DNA from: an uncultured Helicobacteraceae bacterium
GTDB taxonomy: Bacteria > Campylobacterota > Campylobacteria > Campylobacterales > Helicobacteraceae
DNA length: 64,000 nucleotides
Direction: 5' to 3'
Assembly: GCA_910578285.1 (NCBI GenBank)
Contig: CAJTQL010000001.1
Span: 223,251 to 287,250 of the forward strand
The notes below the pieces were generated by a model. The model saw only the letters and a list, made by a program, of their open reading frames with translations. It made no database searches and was not told the DNA's origin. This document shows positions 45,881 through 52,273 of the stretch, one piece after another (position 1 is the stretch's first letter; the number at the start of each line of letters is the position of its first letter). The translations under genes were made by a program, and so were the position numbers.

Positions 45881-45946
45881 AAGGCATTATACCTCAAATT
45901 CAAGCTATTTTTCGTGTTTGAATTTGTGATTTCTGTCAAATTCTAG
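45854..45946 (+). CDS. AapA-like type I toxin peptide (30 residues)
   Basis: The peptide is basic at its N-terminus, has KALYLKFKLFFVFEFV in the middle and ends ISVKF. The KxLYLK core, the 30-residue length and the basic-hydrophobic layout match what I recall of the H. pylori AapA toxins (AapA1 contains WKTLYLKISF). ATG 45854 has a strong AAGGAG site. After the stop, GCTCCTTGT at 45969-45977 pairs perfectly with ACAAGGAGC at 45841-45849 and would close the ribosome site, a hallmark of AapA messengers. Within the gene a perfect antisense TATAAT provides for an IsoA-type RNA. AapA toxins act on the inner membrane. Confidence 0.75.
   Translation: MRKSQGYPRKALYLKFKLFFVFEFVISVKF
45886..45891 (-). 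promoter_or_regulatory. Antisense -10 (TATAAT) inside the toxin gene
   Basis: A perfect TATAAT on the minus strand, preceded by TTGAATTTGAGG, lies within codons 11-13 of the toxin gene. Confidence 0.6.
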
Positions 45947-45968
45947 GACTTGCGCCCCCGCTTGGGAC

Positions 45969-45977
45969 GCTCCTTGT
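45969..45977 (+). promoter_or_regulatory. 3' anti-Shine-Dalgarno of the AapA-like messenger
   Basis: GCTCCTTGT is the exact complement of ACAAGGAGC at 45841-45849. It lies within a GC-rich hairpin region (GCGCCCCCGCTTGGGACGC) that probably also ends the RNA. Confidence 0.6.
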
Positions 45978-46182
45978 ATTTCTAGCTCCATTTCACTCTA
46001 CAAAGACAAACAAATACGTGCGACTAATGTTGCGTCATTATGAGCGTGAGCATCGCAATCCACAAAAACGACAGCACCGCGCTTAGATTCCCGCATGGCA
46101 CATATTGAGCACCACAATCAACGTCAAGGTATTTTAAGTGCTGTTTTGGTATGATTTTTGCATTACGCAAAGAAAGGTCTGA

Positions 46183-46350
46183 ATGCAATGCCTCATTCAT
46201 ATTGGTAATATTGATTTGGGAGAATGCAGCGAGTGCATTTTAGTTGTTATCGCGCTCGTGATTGTCATGTTTATGATAATATATTTTTGTTTCAAATATG
46301 CTATTTATAAAGACAAGCAGATTCTAAAATCTAAAAAAGGCAAAAAATGA
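46183..46350 (+). CDS. Small membrane protein (55 residues)
   Basis: The frame starts MQCLIHIGNIDLGEC, has one strong membrane segment (residues ~19-40, ILVVIALVIVMFMIIYF) and a lysine-rich tail. An AAAGG site precedes ATG 46183, and TATGAT at 46150-46155 is a likely -10. The stop overlaps the next gene's ATG (ATGA), so the two are co-translated. No family recognised. Confidence 0.65.
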   Translation: MQCLIHIGNIDLGECSECILVVIALVIVMFMIIYFCFKYAIYKDKQILKSKKGKK

Positions 46351-46823
46351 CTGCAATCACGTGGATTGGTTTAATTGGTATTGTGGTAGGTTTTTGCGCG
46401 ATTTTTGCGCTCAAAAGATTTGCCGATTCAAGAGTATTTTTTTTACGCGTTGCACATTCGCATTTTTTGAGCGATTCATGCAAACAACATATTCTTGTGT
46501 GTCGCTCAATGAGTTTTTCGCCAATGTTGTTGCCGTTATTGTTGTATGCCGCTCGAGAAGTTAAAAAGATTGATAAAGACAAAATGCTTATTGAAGCAGA
46601 AATGGATTCTAAAGAATATAAAATCTGCTTTGATGCCTTCTTGCGCACACTAAGTGTAAATGCAACAGCCTATATGCCACTTTATTTTATTATTGTTGTT
46701 TTGCTTGCAATCCGTTTTCTTGTGCGCATTATACGACAACAAACAAATGGCTTGGAAAATATGATGTTAGCAATCAATAGCCCACAATTTATGAGTGCAA
46801 CTTTTGCACAAAGGAAAAGATAG
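46347..46823 (+). CDS. Hypothetical membrane protein
   Basis: A 158-residue protein with a hydrophobic N-terminal segment (residues 4-22), a central part with a membrane-like stretch at 55-66 (SPMLLPLLLYAAREVKK) and a third strong one at about 108-126. Family unknown. It is coupled to the 55-residue gene upstream; the two may form a complex. Neither shows likeness to a known toxin or holin that I can name. Confidence 0.65.
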   Translation: MTAITWIGLIGIVVGFCAIFALKRFADSRVFFLRVAHSHFLSDSCKQHILVCRSMSFSPMLLPLLLYAAREVKKIDKDKMLIEAEMDSKEYKICFDAFLRTLSVNATAYMPLYFIIVVLLAIRFLVRIIRQQTNGLENMMLAINSPQFMSATFAQRKR

Positions 46824-46898
46824 AATGACTAACATTCAATATTTTACGGCAAACGCGATTTTGTATCTATAAATTCTCCTATTTCCAAAACAAAAAAC

Positions 46899-48203
46899 CT
46901 AATCCCGAATCCCAAACAATGTGCGATTGTTTGTGCGGCTCTTGCGATAGGGGATATGTGGATACCATTCTTCTTTGAGATTCTTTTCGAGATATTTCTT
47001 GACTTTGAGTAGCAATGGGTCATCATGCACGCTTAGAAGCTGTAATGTATAGCCATGCCCCTTTTTATACCTCGACTCACAAAGCGCACCAAGACAATGG
47101 TTATAGCACAGCGTAATTCCGATTCCATAGGGGTCATGGGTTCTACCATCGGTGTTTGAGAGAATGAGCCCGTTGTGGTTTGCCTTTGGTGTGCGCCAAT
47201 CCTCGCCATATTTCTCGATAAGATACAGCTCGATGTCGCCATACGTCCAAAATGTCTGCCCCGCATATTCAATCTGACTTCGTCCTGTATTTGTCTCGCT
47301 AATGCTCAAAATTTTACCATTTTTATAAATCGAATGCACGAGTTTGTCGCCCTCGGGCTTGAGAAAGAACAAATCGATGGTTGCATCGCTTGCAACATGT
47401 TTCAGTATAATATTCCATTGTCCTTTCTCGCCCACGATGTCCTCTTTGCTCGCAAAGCACACAAAACCATAGCGCGACACAGCGTCAACCAATTCTAAAC
47501 GTGGGATATTCCATGGCAGCATCAAATCAATATCCTTATCATGCGGCAATAAATCACCATCACGATAGATTCCAAGCAATGTGCCAGCAGCAAGCAAAAA
47601 GGGCACACCGAGTTCATCGAGCGCCTTTTTAATCGCGAGCAACGCCTTTTTGCCTGCTTCTTGGTCTAGAAATTCTTGTGCCTCTGGTGCGGCTTTTGGC
47701 AATGGATTTGCAAGAAAAACCTTGAAACCCTTGCGAAAGGTTTGCATTGCGCTGCGCATATCGCCCATTTCGACATAAACCAGCCCGATATTATTCCAGA
47801 TTCCAATATAATTGCCTCCCTTTTTGCTCAAAAACGGAATAAGTGTTGTGGCTTTGTGGTAATCCTGCGTTGCTATACAATAATTCAAATACAAGGCAAC
47901 AACAATGAGATTCTCCTTGTTGCTTGCATAGAGTGGCTCGAGAATCTCTTTTGCAGCATCAAGATTGTGCGCGCTAAAATGGGTTTGTGCAAGGCAGAGC
48001 TGCAAATCGAGATTTTGCGGATACTTTGCAATGCCTTCGTTCAATGCCTCAATCGCGTGGATTGTGTAGCCAAGCTTTTGATAGCATTGTGCCAATCCGA
48101 GATAGTTTGCTGCGACAGGGTTTGTCTGAACAAGTGCGTTATAAGCAACGAGCGCCTCTTGATATTTGCCTTCTTTGTAGAGTTGGGCTGCTGTCATTGG
48201 CAT
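46899..48203 (-). CDS. TPR-LicD fusion protein (intact paralogue)
   Basis: A 434-residue protein. Residues 1-165 are TPR repeats (AAQLYKEGKYQEALVAYNAL, AAHNLDAAKEILEPLY-like units). Residues ~185-420 are a LicD-family transferase: LLAAGTLLGIYRDGDLLPHD then DIDLMLPW for metal binding. LicD proteins attach phosphocholine-like groups to surface glycans. The paralogue at 18495-19830 has the same two domains but is split by a C14 tract. No long tract is present here. The start ATG 48203 follows a GAGAATG-type site (AAAAAGGAGAATGCC). The partner operon upstream may make its substrate. Confidence 0.88.
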   Translation of the reverse strand: MPMTAAQLYKEGKYQEALVAYNALVQTNPVAANYLGLAQCYQKLGYTIHAIEALNEGIAKYPQNLDLQLCLAQTHFSAHNLDAAKEILEPLYASNKENLIVVALYLNYCIATQDYHKATTLIPFLSKKGGNYIGIWNNIGLVYVEMGDMRSAMQTFRKGFKVFLANPLPKAAPEAQEFLDQEAGKKALLAIKKALDELGVPFLLAAGTLLGIYRDGDLLPHDKDIDLMLPWNIPRLELVDAVSRYGFVCFASKEDIVGEKGQWNIILKHVASDATIDLFFLKPEGDKLVHSIYKNGKILSISETNTGRSQIEYAGQTFWTYGDIELYLIEKYGEDWRTPKANHNGLILSNTDGRTHDPYGIGITLCYNHCLGALCESRYKKGHGYTLQLLSVHDDPLLLKVKKYLEKNLKEEWYPHIPYRKSRTNNRTLFGIRD

Positions 48204-48226
48204 TCTCCTTTTTGAAAATTTTCTAT

Positions 48227-48412
48227 CGTCATTGCGAGGAGTGTAACTTTGATTGCAACGCTAACGTTCGCAATAACGATTTGTCATTCTGAACCTGCAT
48301 TTGCAGGTGAAGAATCTCAAAATCTAAAAGTCTATGAGATGTTTCGCTTCGCTCAACACGACAAGAAATTCCAAATGTCATGTTGAGGCGATAGCCGAAA
48401 CATCTCGTCTTT
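48227..48412. repeat. Cluster of dispersed intergenic repeat units
   Basis: Holds a degenerate CGTCATTGCGAGGAGTG unit, then GAGATGTTTCGCTTCGCTC followed by AACACGACAAG, and its inverse CATGTTGAGGCGATAGCCG ahead of AAACATCTCG. The last two form an imperfect inverted repeat. The same units occur in the lon-bamD insert. Confidence 0.6.
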
Positions 48413-48417
48413 GCCCC

Positions 48418-49107
48418 CTACACCACAACCACAAACGCATAATGATATGTCGGACTATTCCCCTTTGTTGTAGGCGACAAGGGCATAGAAGTATGTATGG
48501 TGGCCCCCCCGCACGCCCAACGATTCGCCTCTTTGGGGTAAATATCATTGATTTCAATGAGTTTAAATCCTAACTGCATGAGTGTTTCTTTTTCTTTATC
48601 AACCTGACGATATTGCGAGTAATAGTTTTGTTTTTGTTCCTCGGAATATCCTGCGATTGTCACTGTTTCGTGGATTCCAAATTGATTTTTGATGATAAAT
48701 TTGCCATTTGGCTTTAGAAACTCTTTGTATTTAGAATAGATTTGGACGCTTTCCTGCTCGTTGAGATATTGCATGACTCCAAAAGCGGTGATAATGTCAA
48801 ATTTGCGCTGTGTTTCAAACTCAAATATATCTTGATTCACAATTGTAATCTTTTCAGAATCTTCAATAAACTGCGTAAATTCTTTAAAAGATTCCACACA
48901 GACAATATGCCTAACAAAGGGATAGAGTTTGTTCACAACCAAGCCCGTTCCTGTGCCCAAATCCAAAATTTCGGATTCTTTTGTCGCATATTTCAAGATA
49001 AATTGCGCGTCTATATCTGTATAGTCTGTGTTGTGTGCAAGCTTCACAGTTTCTGGCTTTGCATTCTTTGCTAGATTCTTAAAAAACCCTAATGCTTTTT
49101 CATTCAT
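48418..49107 (-). CDS. Class I SAM-dependent methyltransferase with a variable C-terminus
   Basis: A 229-residue enzyme with the SAM loop ILDLGTGTGLVVNKLY (about residues 46-61), IVNQDIFEF and the FDIITAFGVMQYL motif. After NRWACGG the DNA has a run of seven G. In the assembled frame the end is an unusual tail (ATIHTSMPLSP ... YHYAFVVVV). With eight G the frame would read GGGHHTYFYALVAYNKGE and stop at 48455, much more like the end of related sugar-cluster methyltransferases. It starts in an overlap with the racemase gene, behind AAGGAGG. The methyl acceptor is unknown. Confidence 0.85.
   Translation of the reverse strand: MNEKALGFFKNLAKNAKPETVKLAHNTDYTDIDAQFILKYATKESEILDLGTGTGLVVNKLYPFVRHIVCVESFKEFTQFIEDSEKITIVNQDIFEFETQRKFDIITAFGVMQYLNEQESVQIYSKYKEFLKPNGKFIIKNQFGIHETVTIAGYSEEQKQNYYSQYRQVDKEKETLMQLGFKLIEINDIYPKEANRWACGGATIHTSMPLSPTTKGNSPTYHYAFVVVV
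48504..48510 (-). repeat. G7 run at the C-terminal frame switch of the methyltransferase
   Basis: Seven G on the coding (minus) strand. A change to eight swaps the last ~30 residues for a shorter, family-like end. Short for a slippage tract, so a fixed frameshift or read error is also possible. Confidence 0.6.
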
Positions 49108-49831
49108 TAAATGCCTCCTTGATAATTAAATCTTTCAACACTTCCAAAGAATCGATATTGTCTTTGTCCATATAATCCACACGAATATCTGTACAACCAA
49201 TAATCACTTTTTCTGCCCCCCCCCCCGCAACCAAATGCTCTTTGACGCTTTGAAAGAGATTTCTCGGGCGCTCTTTGGAATCGAACGTATCAAAACGATG
49301 ATAGTTTTTGATATTGCAGATTCCTTGTGTAACCTTGTTTTGAAACTCTAAGTCAGGATAGACAATGCGCACATTGGGACAAATGCGCTCCAAATAGCGC
49401 TCATACACACGCCCTTTTAGACAACCCTCGCTTGCAATCAATCCAACAGAATGGACATTGCTCTTTTTGACAAGAACAGCAATCGCTTCAATGAGATTCA
49501 ACATTTTCATTTGAATCGATTCTTGTATGATGTCAAAACTATAATGTGCCGTATTGCAACACATACAAATTGCTTGCGCGCCCATCAACTTAAGTTTCTT
49601 GCCAATTTCGATATAGTCATGCGTAAAGTCTTTGCCGCGTCCTTCTAAGAACAAACTACGTGATGGCACTTGCGTGGCATAAAAAGTGATGATTTGTGGG
49701 TGATGTGCGTCTAAAAAGGCTCTTTTTCGCGTCAGCTCCTCCTCAATCAATGCATGGAGCGTATTGGTTGCCGCCACTCCTGCACCACCAATGATTCCAA
49801 TCGTTTTTGTGGGTTTGTTTGATTCTGTCAT
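49100..49831 (-). CDS. Aspartate/glutamate racemase-family protein, with internal G11 tract
   Basis: A 243-residue protein starting TESNKPTKTIGIIGGAGV, the family N-terminus. The two catalytic cysteines appear in MCCNTAHYSF (about residue 87) and IIGCTDIRVDY (about residue 212). The G11 tract encodes three glycines just before the second cysteine (VAGGGAEKVIIGC), and the frame is intact, so the gene is ON here. One base gained or lost would remove the second cysteine. Start ATG 49831 overlaps the nucleotidyltransferase stop (ATGA). Substrate unknown: amino-acid racemase or a hydantoin/maleate-type relative. Confidence 0.85.
   Translation of the reverse strand: MTESNKPTKTIGIIGGAGVAATNTLHALIEEELTRKRAFLDAHHPQIITFYATQVPSRSLFLEGRGKDFTHDYIEIGKKLKLMGAQAICMCCNTAHYSFDIIQESIQMKMLNLIEAIAVLVKKSNVHSVGLIASEGCLKGRVYERYLERICPNVRIVYPDLEFQNKVTQGICNIKNYHRFDTFDSKERPRNLFQSVKEHLVAGGGAEKVIIGCTDIRVDYMDKDNIDSLEVLKDLIIKEAFNE
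49216..49226 (-). repeat. G11 homopolymer tract in the racemase-like gene
   Basis: Eleven C on the plus strand (G on the coding strand). Length and location inside a coding frame are typical of slipped-strand phase variation. Confidence 0.85.
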
Positions 49832-50463
49832 TGCCAACCTTTTAGAATTTCTAATGCGTTTTGATAGTCTTCATATGTGTCAATATCCACAGCCTCAATA
49901 TGAATGCCTCGCAAAGGCAGCGCAGATTCGAGCTGATTATAGACATTGCCCAATGTGTATTGCAAACGATTTTTCCTAACACAACATGGTCCAACCCATT
50001 CATAGTCTCCGTGCGAACGTGAAAATGATTTGATATTGCCAGATGAATCGAGCTTGACATAAACAGGTTCGCTTGAACGAATCGATGAATAGGCAATCCA
50101 TTCTCCACCTTGTTTTAAAAGCATTTGCATGTCCGTTGGGCGCACTAACAAATCTCCATCGTATTCAATAACCAATTCGTTTGCATCTTTTGCGCCAAGA
50201 TAATAGCTCGCGCCTGTCTTTGTCTCGAAATAATTATGATTATAGACAAAGACGACATCTTTTCTATATCGCAAAACTTCTTCTATGACGAGTGCACTTT
50301 GGAATCCAACGACAACACGTACATCTTCAATATTTTTAAACAATTCTAACTGCCAGCTAATCAACGTTCGTCCATGAATATTAATCAAGGCTTTAGTAGA
50401 GTTCAATCCTAGCCTTGAACCAATTCCAGCACAACTTATAACAACTGATACAGCAGCCTGCAT
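49828..50463 (-). CDS. LicC-like nucleotidyltransferase
   Basis: A 211-residue enzyme with the sugar-phosphate/choline-phosphate nucleotidyltransferase motif SCAGIGSRLGLNSTKALINI at residues ~10-29, then VYNHNYFETKTGASYYLG and the metal aspartate strand VIEYDGDLLV. The motif order resembles LicC-type CTP:phosphocholine cytidylyltransferases and the Campylobacter Cj1416-type enzyme. It would activate a small phosphorylated molecule as a CDP or UDP derivative. The start overlaps the HAD gene by 28 bases. Confidence 0.82.
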   Translation of the reverse strand: MQAAVSVVISCAGIGSRLGLNSTKALINIHGRTLISWQLELFKNIEDVRVVVGFQSALVIEEVLRYRKDVVFVYNHNYFETKTGASYYLGAKDANELVIEYDGDLLVRPTDMQMLLKQGGEWIAYSSIRSSEPVYVKLDSSGNIKSFSRSHGDYEWVGPCCVRKNRLQYTLGNVYNQLESALPLRGIHIEAVDIDTYEDYQNALEILKGWQ

Positions 50464-51035
50464 AATGCTTCCTCGCTAAATACAACATAATCTGCAACCG
50501 ACAAAACGCCCATTGAAGGTTTATGCGTCAATCCAGACGCAATCGCAACATCTGCCAACCGCATTGCCTCGACATCATTATTTCCGTCTCCAATAAAAAT
50601 GACACTATCTCCTTGTGATTGATATTGCTGCACAATTCGTTCTTTCTTCAAAATATCTGTGAGCTTGACAACATGATTATCTGCCAAAATGCCCCTTGAT
50701 GTGAAAGATTCACAGCCCACTTTTGCAACCAAAGGCTGCACCCAACATTCTAAATTTCCTGTGGCAATGCTGCATTGTTCTTTATGGTTTTGGATAAAAG
50801 CGCAAAGATTTTCATATACGTCTATGCCGCCAAGCAAATGGGCAATTGCATCAATCGGCAATTTTCCCAAAATATTCACGCGCATAATAAAGGATTCTAT
50901 AAACGGAATATTGCCCAAAATCGTTTCTTTTGTGAGCTGCTCGATTTGTTCTTGCACATGAAAATGTGCCGCAATTTTTGGCAAAGCCTCTTCTTTGGTA
51001 ATCGTTCCGTCTAAATCAAAAATGAATCGCTTCAT
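50436..51035 (-). CDS. HAD-superfamily (SerB-like, subfamily IB) phosphatase
   Basis: A 199-residue protein with motif I FDLDGTITKEE (residues 5-15), motif II in SIATGNLECW and motif III GDGNNDVEAM with the preceding lysine in LKKERI. SerB-like enzymes cleave phosphoserine or similar small phosphates. ATG 51035 follows GGAGG and directly abuts the stop of the frame upstream. With the three downstream genes it forms an overlapping operon. Confidence 0.85.
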   Translation of the reverse strand: MKRFIFDLDGTITKEEALPKIAAHFHVQEQIEQLTKETILGNIPFIESFIMRVNILGKLPIDAIAHLLGGIDVYENLCAFIQNHKEQCSIATGNLECWVQPLVAKVGCESFTSRGILADNHVVKLTDILKKERIVQQYQSQGDSVIFIGDGNNDVEAMRLADVAIASGLTHKPSMGVLSVADYVVFSEEALCRLLYQLL

Positions 51036-51147
51036 CTATCCTCCAATCACTTTTGATTTAACGATATTTTTGGGGAACGTATTTAGAATCTTATTGGAGA
51101 TTTTCATCATGTGATTTTGCGGCAAAGGCAGGCGACTAAGCGCAAAG

Positions 51148-51157
51148 CCCCCCCCCC
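51148..51157 (-). repeat. G10 homopolymer tract
   Basis: Ten C on the plus strand in the leader frame ahead of the HAD phosphatase operon. Confidence 0.85.
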
Positions 51158-51328
51158 GACACATTATGACATAACAAAAATGTGAAAGATTACCCGAGAC
51201 ATTGGCGATAAAGAATAAAAATAAAAGCGACGTATAAGGCACGAAACCTAGCAAGTTGTGTAGAAAATGTGGGCAAAAGTTATCGCTTAGAGCGAGGCTA
51301 ACGCTTTGAAGCGCTAAGAAAGCAAATA

Positions 51329-51339
51329 CCCCCCCCCCC
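51329..51339 (-). repeat. G11 homopolymer tract
   Basis: Eleven C on the plus strand, 12 codons after the ATG of the leader frame. Position near the 5' end of a frame is typical of contingency tracts. Confidence 0.85.
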
Positions 51340-51373
51340 GCAGTTTATGGGCTATGGGTCTATCCATCATCAT

Positions 51374-51648
51374 TTCTCTTTTGATTCAATTTTTAGATTT
51401 TATGAATCTATCTCAAAAATCCTAAAATTTCAATGAAATTGTAAGCTTGATGTGAAAAATCGCTATCATGGGTTGCTATGCATTCCCGAGCACGTCAGCA
51501 ACCACAACCACGTCAGTAACCACAACATTGTTTGCGATTCCATGCAGATTCCAAATCGTAACACTCCCCGCACAAACCCATGTGCTTTTATGTGCTTATA
51601 AGGTCTATTTCTTTATGATTTGCATTTATTTCATCAAAAGGACACACA
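51374..51648. other. Divergent region between the leader frame and fldA
   Basis: No gene seen. It contains direct repeats CACGTCAGCAACCACAACCA and CACGTCAGTAACCACAAC at about 51490-51527, and TATGAT at 51614-51619, a likely fldA -10 about 30 bases before its start. Confidence 0.45.
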
Positions 51649-52146
51649 ATGAAACCTATCGGATTATTCTATGGCAGCGATGGCGGAGATACCGAAAATA
51701 TTGCGAATGCACTCAAAGACGCTTTGGGCGATGTAACGCTTTTCAATGTCTCAAAAGCAAGCAAAGACGACATTGCAAAATTTGACAACCTCATCTTTGC
51801 TTCCCCCACCTATGGCGAGGGTGATTTGCAAAGCGATTGGGAAGATTTCCTTCCCAACATCGAAGCCAGCGATGTCGCGGGCAAAACCATTGCCTTTGTC
51901 GGGCTTGGCGACCAAGACAGCTATGGCGAAACATTTTGCGAAGGCGTTTCACACATCTATGCTAAACTCGCCTCTAGCGCAAAAGTGATTGGGCAAACCA
52001 GCACTGATGGCTACAATTTTGAAAGCAGCAAATCTGTTGTCGATGGCAAATTCATCGGGCTTATGATTGACGAAGCAAACCAAGATGACCAAACAGCAGG
52101 AAGAATAGCCAAATGGGCAGATTCCGTCAAATCTCAATTCGCATAG
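51649..52146 (+). CDS. fldA: Flavodoxin
   Basis: FldA is the electron acceptor of pyruvate:ferredoxin oxidoreductase in helicobacters and is essential there. The 165-residue protein has the FMN phosphate loop FYGSDGGDTENIA at residues 7-19, and the ring-flanking loops SPTYGEGDLQSDW and VGLGDQDSYGETF. An AAAAGGA site precedes ATG 51649. Confidence 0.96.
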   Translation: MKPIGLFYGSDGGDTENIANALKDALGDVTLFNVSKASKDDIAKFDNLIFASPTYGEGDLQSDWEDFLPNIEASDVAGKTIAFVGLGDQDSYGETFCEGVSHIYAKLASSAKVIGQTSTDGYNFESSKSVVDGKFIGLMIDEANQDDQTAGRIAKWADSVKSQFA

Positions 52147-52273
52147 ACGATTGCCTCTTGCGCGCCATGCGCGCGCATTCTCTCCGCGCTTTCCTGCTGC
52201 TGCGCTAGCAGCACGTACTTCTATCACTCTTTTATTATTCATTTTTACCCAACTCTAACCAAAGGAGACAATC
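52147..52273. other. Inverted repeats between fldA and leuA
   Basis: Two short palindromes follow fldA: GCGCGCCATGCGCGC and TGCTGCTGCGCTAGCAGCA. The second could act as a weak terminator but lacks a T run. The rest should hold the leuA promoter. Confidence 0.4.

Larger units (their letters stand above)
51036..51373 (-). pseudogene. Tract-bearing leader frame upstream of the HAD gene (out of frame as assembled)
   Basis: ATG 51373 encodes MMMDRPIAHKL and then a G11 tract (51329-51339), after which the frame stops within a few codons. With 9 or 12 G it would run through a hydrophobic stretch (LLGFVPYTSLLFLFFIANVS) and a second tract of ten G, and end at 51036, exactly at the HAD start with GGAGG inside its last codons. 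That gives a protein of about 112 residues. Whether it is a true protein, a decayed gene or a leader that controls the operon by coupling is open. A TAAAAT box lies upstream at about 51391-51396. Confidence 0.45.

Noticed and set aside
51468..51785. 105-codon plus-strand frame overlapping fldA
   Set aside because: Covers the fldA promoter and start in another frame; sequence is not protein-like.
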